The notes: generated by a model not told the origin, from the sequence alone. A DNA stretch of 64,000 bases from an uncultured Alistipes sp. (GCA_910587675.1 CAJUMU010000001.1:186001-250000); one strand, 5' to 3'. Shown: positions 53,216-61,897, counted from the stretch's first letter. Numbers and translations: made by a program.

Positions 53216-55675
53216 TCAAAATTTCCACGACAGCACGCAATAGTAAGTGCGCGGATAGGCGTATGTCACGATATCCTCATGCGGCGTGTAAACAGTCTGC
53301 GCCCCGACAGTGCGGCGGCGTATGCGCGACGACTCGTAACCGCTCCGCACGATATCCCTGTCGCCCAACAAATTACGCACCGAGAGCGTAACCACGATCC
53401 GCGATCGTCCCGCGCGGAACCAACGCGACACCGAAGCGTCGACCGTAACGGCGTCGTCCAACCGCTGCCGGTCGACAAAGCGTCCGTACATCTCCTCCGA
53501 CATGGCGGCCTGCCTCGCCACGCGTTCGGTGCGGCGCACGAACGAGGGATCGACATATCGCGCCGCAACAGCCTGCACGCTGCACGTCGCGGCCCAACCC
53601 TTGTAATCCAGATACGTTATAGCCGCCGTGCCGCACAGTTGCGGCGCGCCGCCCACCGCGCAATCGCCCATATAGCTCTCCGACGACAAACTTACGACCT
53701 CGTTGTCGGTATCGCGATAATGCGTCACCAAAGGATTCTCGGAGTAGATGTACCGCCCCGCCGAAACGGCGAAATCGGCCCGCAGACGTTGCGTGAGACG
53801 CACTTCGGAGGCGAATTCCGCGCCGTACGAGAGCGTTCCGATACGCGACACGTCGACGTCGCAATACTCGCCCGAGAGATCGTCGTAAGCGCGGAAAGTC
53901 CGCCTTGCGTCGCGCGTCGAGGCGGCATAAAGCGTCATGACCAGATCGGCCGTCGGCGACGTGTATCTGTAATTCGCCTCCGTGCCCCACCGTTTTTCGG
54001 CCCCGCGGTCGTCGACCATGCGGTTGTTGTACTGCGGGTTGAGAAACAGATCCTCGGCGTCGGGAGTCTTAGAGGCCGCATAGGCCGCCACGCTCAGGTA
54101 ATGTTTCGGCGAAAAGATATATCCCGCGCCCGCTTTCACGGCGTAAGGCGCGAACCGCTCCGTCGGGGAGCGGCCGTAAGAGCCGTCGCCCGCGAACAGC
54201 TCCTTTTCGTAATAACCGTGCCGAAAGACAGCCTCGGAACCGATCTCCGTCGCGACATCGACATACCAACGGTCGCTGCGATACTCGAAGCGCGCATCGG
54301 CCGACAAACGACGGTCGACGAGCGAATAGTCGTACGAGAATCTGTCGCCGTCGCCTATGCGGCGATCGGGACGGCGCAGATCGTTCTGCAACTTGTTGGA
54401 ATAGGTATCGTCGTCGACGAGGTAATAATCGAGATCGACCATATACGCCGCGTCCATCATGTCGCGCATCTGCCTGTATCGGCGCGGAGCGTCCCACGAG
54501 CCGCGCACGCCGTAACTTATCGTAAGGTCCTGACCCAACTCGGTGCGAAACCGCACCGCCGCCTCGGCATGCGCCGTACGCTCCACCCGATCGTCGAGCG
54601 CATAGACCGCTCCGCGCGCCGACAAGCGATTCTCGCGATAAAGCTCCGTCCAGTTTATCTGCGTATAATCCTCGTTGCCGCGACGCCACTCCTCGCCCGC
54701 GACCGCCGCCGCGGATCCGTCGGCGAAGAAGCTCGGCAGATAACGGTAGTTGTCGGGCACGGGAGTCATGGCGTCGTACCATCCGAGCGACGAGTATCTG
54801 CGCAGCCCGAAACGACCGCCAGCCGACACCGTATACGACGTGTGTCCCCACGCTTCGGCCGAGTAGGACGCCATCACGAACGGTTCTCCGTCGCGCCTCA
54901 CCCGCGAATTGCGCACGCGCCCCTCCTGACGGCCCCACGAGGGGTTATACATCCTGTCGCCCGTGAGTTCGAACGCCTCGCGCACCGAACCCGACCTGAG
55001 TCCGCGTTCCGAAACGACCACGGCGCCCACTACGGAGAACACTCCGCCCGAGGAGAACTCTTTCGTCAGGCGCAAACCGCCGTCCGCGCCGTCGTTATAT
55101 ACGCCTTTGACATAGAGATCGTCGCCGCCGCGACCCGCGACGTATGCCGACATACTCCATCCGCGACGCATAACGGCATTCACCGTCGCCCTCGCGCCGC
55201 CCAAATATCCTCGGCCCGAAAAGAACACACCTATATTCACGCTCGGCAGGGGCACTCCCTCCGTCGTCGTGAACTCGTCCGCACCCGCCATGCCGCCCAT
55301 AACGTCGCGGCCGCGCGCCACGCCCGAGTATCGGTGTTCTGAAAGCCCCAGACGGCGCAGGATCGACAGATCCGACCGCCGCACTTCGATCCCGTCGAGC
55401 GCAGACGTCCGCTCGGTATAAGACATTCCGCGGCGGGCGAATGCCATGTTCGAAAAACGATAGGCTGTGATCTCGTCGAACAGATCGCGGCTCTGCTGCA
55501 CGGCGCGATAAAAGAGCAGCGTATCGCTCTCCACCGCCACGCGCGCCTCCTCGTCGGCATCGATCTTATAACGCATGTAGTCGTCGGTCTCCTGAGCCGA
55601 GGCGACCGCATGCGACAGAACAGACAAAATCGTCGCGACGAGAATCCTGCCGTATATTTTTCCCGATGAGAGCAT
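53216..55675 (-). CDS. TonB-dependent receptor-like outer-membrane barrel lacking the carboxypeptidase-like N-terminal domain
   Basis: 819 residues from the ATG at 55675; three codons earlier a TTG lies inside the promoter box. The signal peptide (GRILVATILSVLSHAVASAQ) is followed by a charged segment and then about twenty alternating strands with many Tyr/Arg, ending in the aromatic barrel end VLSWKF. No TonB box or full plug is obvious; the part at 60-150 (LDGIEVRRSDLSILRRLGLSEHRYSG) may be a reduced plug. It is probably an outer-membrane receptor or porin-like barrel. Two DUF5689 lipoproteins lie 1.3 kb beyond it on the opposite strand, with obgE between. Confidence 0.8.
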   Translation of the reverse strand: MLSSGKIYGRILVATILSVLSHAVASAQETDDYMRYKIDADEEARVAVESDTLLFYRAVQQSRDLFDEITAYRFSNMAFARRGMSYTERTSALDGIEVRRSDLSILRRLGLSEHRYSGVARGRDVMGGMAGADEFTTTEGVPLPSVNIGVFFSGRGYLGGARATVNAVMRRGWSMSAYVAGRGGDDLYVKGVYNDGADGGLRLTKEFSSGGVFSVVGAVVVSERGLRSGSVREAFELTGDRMYNPSWGRQEGRVRNSRVRRDGEPFVMASYSAEAWGHTSYTVSAGGRFGLRRYSSLGWYDAMTPVPDNYRYLPSFFADGSAAAVAGEEWRRGNEDYTQINWTELYRENRLSARGAVYALDDRVERTAHAEAAVRFRTELGQDLTISYGVRGSWDAPRRYRQMRDMMDAAYMVDLDYYLVDDDTYSNKLQNDLRRPDRRIGDGDRFSYDYSLVDRRLSADARFEYRSDRWYVDVATEIGSEAVFRHGYYEKELFAGDGSYGRSPTERFAPYAVKAGAGYIFSPKHYLSVAAYAASKTPDAEDLFLNPQYNNRMVDDRGAEKRWGTEANYRYTSPTADLVMTLYAASTRDARRTFRAYDDLSGEYCDVDVSRIGTLSYGAEFASEVRLTQRLRADFAVSAGRYIYSENPLVTHYRDTDNEVVSLSSESYMGDCAVGGAPQLCGTAAITYLDYKGWAATCSVQAVAARYVDPSFVRRTERVARQAAMSEEMYGRFVDRQRLDDAVTVDASVSRWFRAGRSRIVVTLSVRNLLGDRDIVRSGYESSRIRRRTVGAQTVYTPHEDIVTYAYPRTYYCVLSWKF

Positions 55676-55681
55676 ATAACG

Positions 55682-55712
55682 CAAATATACGGATAATTAG
55701 CGAAATATGCAA
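55682..55712 (-). promoter_or_regulatory. Promoter of the 53216 barrel gene, overlapping a repeat
   Basis: TATATTTG (55682-55689) and TTG (55710-55712) on the minus strand, 20 nt apart. The start site would fall at about 55675-55677, on the ATG. The TTG lies inside the type C repeat hairpin. Confidence 0.7.
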
Positions 55713-55783
55713 TGCCCGAGGGCATTGCTGTCCTCGGCGGCTCGCACCTTCGGCTCGCGCATCCTCCGCCGTCGGCGGACAGC
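55709..55783 (-). repeat. Dispersed GC-rich repeat, type C copy 2
   Basis: Read on the minus strand it holds GTCCGCCGACGGCGGAGGA, then GAAGGTGCGAGCCGCCGAGG shared with the copy at 9677, ending in hairpin GCAATGCC-ctcg-GGCATTGC (8-bp arms). The first part also matches the left end of type B, linking the two types. Confidence 0.75.
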
Positions 55784-55795
55784 TGACAACACATT

Positions 55796-55830
55796 ACGAA
55801 AACGGCCGCCCGAATCCATCGAGCAGCCGT
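55796..55830 (-). terminator. Terminator of pepD
   Basis: On the minus strand ACGGCTGCTCGA pairs with TCGGGCGGCCGT (two G-T pairs), followed by TTTT. Confidence 0.65.
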
Positions 55831-55851
55831 ATTTCGAATATGTCGCAAACA

Positions 55852-57300
55852 TCATATACTCTTCACCACCTCGCGCAGCAGACGCCAGAACTTGTCGACC
55901 GTGGCGATCTCCAACCTCTCGTCGGGCGAGTGCACGCCTCGGATCGTCGGACCGAACGACACCATCTCCAACTCGGGGTACTTTTCGAGGAACAATCCAC
56001 ACTCCAGACCCGCATGCACCGCCCGCACCTTCGGCTCCGCGCCGAACAGACGGCGATAACACTCCTCGGTAAGGCGCAACAACCGCGAATCGGGATCGGG
56101 AGTCCAGCCCGGATAGCCGTCCGAATGCGACACCTCGGCCCCCGCCAAGGCGAACGCCGCCTCCACCGTCTGCATGGCATAGAGCTTCGCGCTCTCGACC
56201 GACGAGCGTTGCGACGTGGTGACCACGATGCGATCCTCGCCGACGAACTTCACCGACGCCAGATTGGTGGAGGTCTCTACCAGCCCCTTCACGGCCTGCG
56301 ACATGGCCACAACGCCGTTGGCGACGCACATCGCCGCCCCGACAAGACGCCGCTGCGACTCCGCGTCCATCACTTCGCCGACATCGGGCATCTCGCTCAA
56401 CGACAGCCGCATGTCGGGATCGGTCAAGCGGAATTCCTCCTTCACCTCCTCGGCGAAAGCGGCATAACGCTCCTCGAACGCGCTCCGCATCTTCGCGGGA
56501 ATGCCGAACACGGCGTACGCCTCGCGCGGGATGGCGTTGCGCAGATTGCCGCCGTCCATATAGCTCAGGCGGGCGTCGTAACGTCCCTGCGCCTCATAGA
56601 GCAGACGCGCAGCGATCTTGTTGGAATTGGCGCGACCCTTGTCGATATCGTCGCCCGAATGGCCCCCGACAAGTTCCGACACATCGAAACGGTAAAACAC
56701 ATACCCCTTGGGGGCCGCCTCCCGCTTGTAGCGGAACTCGGCGACCGTATCGATGCCGCCCGCGCAACCTATGAATATCTCGCCCTCGTCCTCCGAATCG
56801 AGGTTGATAAGGTACTTGCCCGTCAACATACCCTCGCCGAGTCCGAAAGCGCCCGTCAAGCCCGTCTCCTCGTCGACGGTGAACAGAGCCTCCAACGCTC
56901 CGTATTTCGTTTCGGAATCGATCATCACGGCCAACGCCGCCGCCATGCCTATGCCGCAGTCGGCGCCGAGCGTCGTCCCCTCGGCACGCACCCAACCGTC
57001 GTCGACGCGAGTACGTATGGCGTCGTTCTCGAAATCGAAATCCACATCCGAATTCTTCTCGCACACCATATCCATATGCGACTGGAGGATAACCGTCGGG
57101 CGATCCTCATAACCTGCCGCCGCGGGTCGACGCATAACCACGTTGCCTATTCTGTCGCGCTTGCACTCTATCCCGTTGCGACGGGCGAACTCCACGAGAT
57201 ACTCTATGATCCGCCCCTCTTTCTTCGACGGACGAGGCACGCGCGTAATGCCGTCGAACTGCTCCCACACCGCGCGGGGTTCCAAATCTCTGATTGTCAT
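55852..57300 (-). CDS. pepD: Aminoacyl-histidine dipeptidase (PepD, M20 family)
   Basis: 482 residues from the ATG at 57300 (two upstream codons begin with TTG). The M20 metal site shows VILQSHMDMVCEK, TLGADCGIGMA, the general base in TVDEETGLTG and later ligands (NLDSEDEGEIF; HAGLECGLF). A lid domain occupies about 190-370. It cleaves Xaa-His and other dipeptides in the cytoplasm. It is a single-gene unit with its own -7 box and terminator. Confidence 0.94.
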   Translation of the reverse strand: MTIRDLEPRAVWEQFDGITRVPRPSKKEGRIIEYLVEFARRNGIECKRDRIGNVVMRRPAAAGYEDRPTVILQSHMDMVCEKNSDVDFDFENDAIRTRVDDGWVRAEGTTLGADCGIGMAAALAVMIDSETKYGALEALFTVDEETGLTGAFGLGEGMLTGKYLINLDSEDEGEIFIGCAGGIDTVAEFRYKREAAPKGYVFYRFDVSELVGGHSGDDIDKGRANSNKIAARLLYEAQGRYDARLSYMDGGNLRNAIPREAYAVFGIPAKMRSAFEERYAAFAEEVKEEFRLTDPDMRLSLSEMPDVGEVMDAESQRRLVGAAMCVANGVVAMSQAVKGLVETSTNLASVKFVGEDRIVVTTSQRSSVESAKLYAMQTVEAAFALAGAEVSHSDGYPGWTPDPDSRLLRLTEECYRRLFGAEPKVRAVHAGLECGLFLEKYPELEMVSFGPTIRGVHSPDERLEIATVDKFWRLLREVVKSI

Positions 57301-57340
57301 AATCAATTATATATTTCAATGTTTTGACGTCATATTGCTG

Positions 57341-57348
57341 CAAAACTA
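57341..57348 (-). promoter_or_regulatory. -7 promoter box of pepD
   Basis: TAGTTTTG on the minus strand, an exact match 41 nt before the ATG. Confidence 0.6.
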
Positions 57349-57367
57349 ACTCTTGCGGTCGTCTACC

Positions 57368-57433
57368 CGCGGCCTTTGGCCGCGTTCACAAGTCCGACCC
57401 TCCCCGAAGTCCCCTCCTCGGAGGGGACTTCGG
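57368..57433. repeat. Tandem GC-rich hairpins between pepD and the regulator operon
   Basis: CGCGGCC-ttt-GGCCGCG (57368-57384) and CCGAAGTCCCCTC-ctcg-GAGGGGACTTCGG (57404-57433, 13-bp perfect arms). No T run follows, so a terminator is unlikely. They resemble the dispersed repeats in base composition and small loops. The next 230 nt, to 57660, hold no gene. Confidence 0.6.
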
Positions 57434-57666
57434 TCGCTTCGCTCCAAACACGAGACTACCGATGCAAGCATTGCCATTGCTTTGCAAAGACATTCTCGGA
57501 TAAATCATTACAAAAATACAAAATCCGCACCTAATATGCAGCAAAATCGCCGCATAGTTTACCGTAATCGCCCGTTATTCCTCCGCGAGCAGACGGCGAA
57601 CGAAGGCATTTCATTCGATCGATAGTCGCATCGAATAATTTTTCGCAAAAACTCCGCGCGATATTT

Positions 57667-57683
57667 GGTTTATAAAATAAACT
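57667..57683. promoter_or_regulatory. Operator A: GGTTTA-N5-TAAACT
   Basis: GTTTA and TAAAC arms with a 5-nt spacer, the same geometry as the sites at 57690 and 57760. Confidence 0.6.
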
Positions 57684-57689
57684 ACTTTA

Positions 57690-57706
57690 TATTTACACCG
57701 TAAACC
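57690..57706. promoter_or_regulatory. Operator B: TATTTA-N5-TAAACC, overlapping a -7-like box
   Basis: TTTA-caccg-TAAA core with CC on the right, centred 23 nt from operator A. TATATTTA (57688-57695), one base off the -7 consensus, overlaps it, so binding would block transcription. Confidence 0.55.
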
Positions 57707-57759
57707 ATCCCGAATCCCGCCCTATCTGCCGATACAAGGCGTTTTTTATTCAGCTTGCT

Positions 57760-57776
57760 GGTTTACGTTATAAACC
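57760..57776. promoter_or_regulatory. Operator C: GGTTTA-N5-TAAACC
   Basis: Perfect 6-bp arms, 5-nt spacer CGTTA. It lies just before an in-frame ATG at 57779 and 36 nt before the preferred start at 57812. Confidence 0.65.
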
Positions 57777-57811
57777 GAATGACGACACAAACCACTGCAA
57801 ATATCAAAACC

Positions 57812-58426
57812 ATGGAAAAACAACTCACTGAAACTCAAAGTCTGGAACTGATTACGGCCATGATCCGCGACTCTCGTTCGCGTATGGCCCGCAACAGCGG
57901 CATACCGTTCCTTATCTGGGGGTATGTCACTGTCGTCGTCGCCATCATCGAAGCCGTGGCGACAAAATATCAATTAGGCCCGACGTGGCAGTTGGGATGG
58001 ATGGCGATTCCTTTGTTCGGCATATCGGGAATGAGAATCTTCCGCAGGAAAACAGCGGGAGCGACGAGCCGCCACAAGCGCATACTCACTCCCTTATGGA
58101 TCACGTTGGGTACAACGGCATTCATTATATCCATCACCACCGCTCACTACCCCACCGTCACGCTACTGCTCTCCGTAGGATGCGTCATAAGCGGCATCGT
58201 AATGGCCGAGAAATCGTTGACCGCATGCGGAATATCGGGAATCGCGGCATCGGCGATAATCCCGTTGCACAAATTCTTTCACGTGACAAGTTCTACCACT
58301 CACGACGAGTATACGAACATTCTTGCCGCATACGTGCTCATATTCGCCGCCATCATAGCGGTAATCATGATTATCCCGGGCCATATTCTCAACCGCAAAA
58401 ACAACCGAGCATGTTCAGAGAGCTGA
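57812..58426 (+). CDS. Five-helix membrane protein paired with a winged-helix regulator
   Basis: 204 residues from the ATG at 57812; ATGs at 57755 and 57779 overlap or touch operator C. An N-terminal amphipathic, Arg-rich segment (ITAMIRDSRSRMARNSG) precedes about five hydrophobic helices, with a basic loop (RRKTAGATSRHKR) and a basic tail. It overlaps the downstream winged-helix regulator by 16 nt, so the two are made together. Pairs of this kind are common in Bacteroidetes, where the membrane protein may sense a signal for the regulator. The ligand is unknown. Confidence 0.8.
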   Translation: MEKQLTETQSLELITAMIRDSRSRMARNSGIPFLIWGYVTVVVAIIEAVATKYQLGPTWQLGWMAIPLFGISGMRIFRRKTAGATSRHKRILTPLWITLGTTAFIISITTAHYPTVTLLLSVGCVISGIVMAEKSLTACGISGIAASAIIPLHKFFHVTSSTTHDEYTNILAAYVLIFAAIIAVIMIIPGHILNRKNNRACSES

Positions 58427-58701
58427 ATCCCTTGCTGCACTCGGAACTTCGGTTGGCCGTCATGTCGATCCTCATATCGGTGGAAAACGCCGATTTCGTC
58501 TACCTCCGCGAGCAGACGGGCGCGACGGCGGGCAACCTGAGCGTACAGATCGACAAGTTGCAGAAAGCGGGCTACATCTCGGTCGTCAAGGGATTCAAAG
58601 GCCGAATGCCCTGCACGACCTGCACCATTACCGATGTCGGTATTACGGCGTTCGAGGAGTATGTGGAGGCCCTAAAAAGCTACATAGGCGCTACACGATA
58701 G
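58411..58701 (+). CDS. Winged-helix DNA-binding regulator (PF13601-like)
   Basis: 96 residues from the ATG at 58411, which overlaps the membrane protein gene by 16 nt; the frame is open further upstream without support. The whole protein is a MarR/PadR-like winged helix: LHSELRLAVMSILISVENADFVYLREQTGATAGNLSVQIDKL (recognition helix about 41-55), then the wing GFKGRMPCTTCTITDVG. It probably binds the GGTTTA-N5-TAAACC sites upstream of the operon (inference). CTTC in the wing could be redox-sensitive. Confidence 0.88.
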   Translation: MFRELNPLLHSELRLAVMSILISVENADFVYLREQTGATAGNLSVQIDKLQKAGYISVVKGFKGRMPCTTCTITDVGITAFEEYVEALKSYIGATR

Positions 58702-58707
58702 ACACGA

Positions 58708-58743
58708 AGCGGGGCGGATAAAGGATATCCGCCCCGCTCGTTT
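58708..58743. terminator. Bidirectional terminator
   Basis: AGCGGGGCGGATA, AAGGA loop, TATCCGCCCCGCT: 13-bp perfect arms, between convergent gene ends. Confidence 0.85.
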
Positions 58744-61184
58744 CACATCGCGCCGCCTGCGCCCGCTGTCGCCCCGCCCGATGCGCCCGATGCGCCGCCG
58801 TTGCCGCCCGACACCGAATCGTCGTTCGATATCGACTTGCGCACGCGCTTCACGTCGGCTCGCTTGTTGCCGAAACGCCACGACAATCCCACGCCATACG
58901 ACTCCGACTTGCGGCGAAACTCGCTGTACGACACATAAGTGGGCGTCTCGCCGCGCGACTTGTGAACCATATCGCCGCGGAACGGGTTGCTGCCCGACAC
59001 GGTGAGCGTCAATCGATCCTTCAGGAACCGCTGCGTCATGTAAAAGCCGTAATAGGCATTCCACTGCGAATTTCGCGACCCGAGATAGACACCCGAACGG
59101 AACACCGCCTCATGGATCGACAGCGAGCCGCCTTTCCACAATTTGATCTCGACATTCAGATCCTCGGAGAATCCCCAGCCCTCGGTATCGATACCCTGCG
59201 ATTCGAGACTGTATTTCATCCACGTGCCGCGCATCGCCATCGATATCGATAACTTCTCGTTAGGACGGAACATCAACATGGCGCTCATTCCCGCACGACG
59301 CGTGCGCAGGTCGTTCGTTACGGTAGAATACTGTATGCCGTCGTCGCGCATCTCCGAGAAATAGGTGATTCCGTTATTCGAGATCGCCACCGTGGGCATC
59401 AACGACATATTCCACTTCTTGTGCATGAATGCGTACTTCAGCGTCACCGTATGGCTCACCTCCGACTTCAGGTCGGCGTTTCCCGAACTCACCGACGTGG
59501 GCGTCACCGTCTCGTAGGGCGAAAGCTGCCATATCGACGGGCGACCCAGACGCTCGGTGTAGGTCAGCGACAGCGAGTGGCCCAACGAGGGGTTGAAGCC
59601 TACCGACAAATAAGGAACCAAATTCCAAAACGAGTTGTCGAACGAATACTCCCCCTTGCGCGACGACTTCACGTCGGCCGCATTCCACGTGGCCTCCAAG
59701 CGCGCGCCGCCGTTCACCGACCACTTGGCGCCGTTGTAGTTGTAGCCGCCGTAAAGGGCCGCCACATCCTGCGAATAATCCATGTCGCCCGTCTCCGCGA
59801 CCGCGCCGTCCACCGTCATCTCGTTCTTCACCGACGATCCGCGATGAACGTGCTTGAGTCCCAGATCGAGCGTATGACGTTCGCCGAAACGCTTCGAATA
59901 GTCGGCCTGCAAGGTGTTCTCGAACCATCGCAAATCCTCCGTATCGATCTGCTCATAGTCCAGATCGCCCGTGTACACCATTCGCGAATCCGACTTTTCG
60001 GGCGATATGTCGATATTGTCCGAAAACGAAAGCGTATGGTTGCCCTCCTCGTCGAAACGATGCTCGTAAGCGAGCGTCGCCGAGCCGCCCGTATAATTCG
60101 AAGACGACGTGCCCACCGACGTATATTCCTGCACCGTATTATGATCGGCATCGCTTATGATAGTCTCGCCGATCGATTTGCTCTCCACGAGGGGACTGCC
60201 GTTCACACCACCCTCCAAAGTGAACAAATCACGGTCGGTCATCTGGTACGACGCCGAGAGTGAAATGCCGTAATAGGCGTTTTCGAACTTGCTGCGCCCC
60301 GTATCGCTCTGAAAACGGTTGGCGTCGGACACCAGATTCTCGCGCACGCTCGAAGAGGTGCTGCTGTTCATCGGCGAGTGGTAATATCCGCCGTAACCGT
60401 TCAGATCGAAGGCGAACTTACCTGTCTGCAACGCCAAGCGCGCGCTACCGCCGCTCGACTGCATCGCGCCTAAACTCTGGCGAAAGCTCAACGAGCCGTC
60501 GAAACCGTCGATGCGCCGTCCCGAGGTTATGATATTCAGAATGCCGCCCGTGCCCTCGGCGTCATATTTTATAGAAGGATTGGTAATCACCTCTATGCGC
60601 TTTATCTGCGAAGCGGGCATACTCTTTATCACATCCGAGAAGTTGCGGCTTATCACGCCTGACGAATGACCGTTCACCAATATCTTGTAATTGCTCTCGC
60701 CGTTCATCTGCACCTTGCCCTCGGCATCGATCGTCAGTTGCGGCACCTTGCGGATGATCTCCTCCAGCGTCGACGTGGCCGCCTGCGGATCGTTATCCAC
60801 CTCATAAGTCATCTTCTCGGCCGTGTGGGTAATCAACGGCTTTTGAATCACCACCTGCACCTCGTCTATCATCTCGCCCTCCTCCAGAGCGATATCGCCC
60901 ATGTCGGTATCCTTGGCAGCCTCGACACGCTTCACGAGAGGTTTGTACCCCACCATCGAAAAATGCACGTCGTACGTCCCCGCCTCCTTGAGAGACAAAG
61001 TGAAACGTCCGTCGCCGTCGGCATACACCACCGCATGCGCGGTCGAATCGCGCTCGGCCGATACGGTCACCCATCCCGCGGGTTTACCGTCGGCGGCATT
61101 CACCGTGCGGCCCGTGATCCGCACTTGGGCCGCTGCGACGAAACACCCCGCAAGCGCAGCGACCAAAACAAAAAAACTCTTCAT
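58743..61184 (-). CDS. TonB-dependent receptor-type outer-membrane protein with a Gly/Ala tail
   Basis: 813 residues from the ATG at 61184, where a signal peptide starts (MKSFFVLVAALAGCFVAAAQ). Order: carboxypeptidase regulatory-like domain (VRITGRTVNAADGKPAGWVTV), plug with EEIIRKVPQLTIDAEGKVQMNG and RIEVITNPSIKYDAEGTGGILNII, then a large barrel of the outer-membrane beta-barrel family. After the last strand comes an unusual low-complexity tail (SGGNGGASGASGGATAGAGGAM). Barrels usually end in an aromatic residue. It probably imports a siderophore, peptide or glycan. No SusD partner is adjacent. Confidence 0.88.
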   Translation of the reverse strand: MKSFFVLVAALAGCFVAAAQVRITGRTVNAADGKPAGWVTVSAERDSTAHAVVYADGDGRFTLSLKEAGTYDVHFSMVGYKPLVKRVEAAKDTDMGDIALEEGEMIDEVQVVIQKPLITHTAEKMTYEVDNDPQAATSTLEEIIRKVPQLTIDAEGKVQMNGESNYKILVNGHSSGVISRNFSDVIKSMPASQIKRIEVITNPSIKYDAEGTGGILNIITSGRRIDGFDGSLSFRQSLGAMQSSGGSARLALQTGKFAFDLNGYGGYYHSPMNSSTSSSVRENLVSDANRFQSDTGRSKFENAYYGISLSASYQMTDRDLFTLEGGVNGSPLVESKSIGETIISDADHNTVQEYTSVGTSSSNYTGGSATLAYEHRFDEEGNHTLSFSDNIDISPEKSDSRMVYTGDLDYEQIDTEDLRWFENTLQADYSKRFGERHTLDLGLKHVHRGSSVKNEMTVDGAVAETGDMDYSQDVAALYGGYNYNGAKWSVNGGARLEATWNAADVKSSRKGEYSFDNSFWNLVPYLSVGFNPSLGHSLSLTYTERLGRPSIWQLSPYETVTPTSVSSGNADLKSEVSHTVTLKYAFMHKKWNMSLMPTVAISNNGITYFSEMRDDGIQYSTVTNDLRTRRAGMSAMLMFRPNEKLSISMAMRGTWMKYSLESQGIDTEGWGFSEDLNVEIKLWKGGSLSIHEAVFRSGVYLGSRNSQWNAYYGFYMTQRFLKDRLTLTVSGSNPFRGDMVHKSRGETPTYVSYSEFRRKSESYGVGLSWRFGNKRADVKRVRKSISNDDSVSGGNGGASGASGGATAGAGGAM

Positions 61185-61543
61185 AAAAAAATATAATTCA
61201 GATTTGAAATCCGTTTCATTCGGGAAAACTCGCCCCATTTCGATTCAGTTCGGCACGCCGCGCGAGCGATAGGCGCGCGACAACGCCCTCGGGCGGAGGC
61301 GGTCTATCGGGCGGGCGTAAATTCCCCCCCCCTCAATATTTTAGGCCGAAAGAACACTAACTATGAGGTATTTTCTGTAAATCAGGCAGTTTATCGCATG
61401 CAAGTTACAGATTTATTTACCGTCCGCAAAACATTTCCCCGTAAAATATCGCTTGACCCGACAGATTTTCGGATGATGGGGGGGCGTATTCGGGCGGCAG
61501 TTTGCTGTTTGCAAAAAAATGGATGTACTCGGGCAGCAGCTTG
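61185..61543. other. Gene-free stretch before repeat B2
   Basis: No coding signal or exact -7 box was found. It contains a C9 tract (61324-61332), a G7 tract (61478-61484) and TTCTGTAAATC / AAGTTACAGATT half-sites like those before the XRE gene. The downstream TCGGGCAGCAGC (61530-61540) is the left end of repeat B2. Confidence 0.5.
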
Positions 61544-61635
61544 CTGTTCGCCGACGGCGGAGGACAAAACGAGCGAAAGCGAGTTGCAGTCCGCCGCAGT
61601 GAGGCGTCGGCGAACTGCGCGGTTCAAAGAACCGC
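61544..61635 (+). repeat. Dispersed GC-rich repeat, type B copy (B2)
   Basis: TTCGCCGACGGCGGAGGAC, GAGCGAAAGCGAGTTGCAG, TCCGCCGCAGTGAGGCG and TCGGCGAACTGCGC, ending in hairpin GCGGTTC-aaa-GAACCGC (61619-61635). It is the best-preserved type B copy. Confidence 0.85.
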
Positions 61636-61809
61636 AATATTTATATGCGTTAGCATAAACCGCGGCAGGAACGATTTAGGGAAAAAGGCGGTCGCGGCGA
61701 CGAAGCGTAAAAAATCGGAGACTTTTTGATCCTCAAAAATGCGAAGCATCCGATTTAGCGTAGGCGCGAGACCGATCCCGAAATCGTTTCACCGCGGCAC
61801 ATTTTGGCT

Positions 61810-61834
61810 CCACCTTTTGGGTGACAAAAGGTGG
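61810..61834. repeat. Hairpin CCACCTTTTG-ggtga-CAAAAGGTGG
   Basis: Perfect 10-bp arms in the gene-free stretch, followed 25 nt later by a block that repeats 36439-36463 (CTCACTGCGTTCGATGGCA then TGACG). Confidence 0.6.
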
Positions 61835-61897
61835 AAAATACTTGCTTTAGAGATGCCAATCCTCACTGCGTTCGATGGCATGACGAGAAAAATCTTT

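Noticed and set aside
57368..57433. Tandem hairpins as a terminator
   Set aside because: No T run follows on either strand, and on the minus strand they lie upstream of pepD rather than after a gene.
61398..61658. An 86-codon open frame in the gap before tsf
   Set aside because: Most of it is repeat B2, including its hairpin. Similar frames can be read in other copies of the repeat, so it is not a gene.
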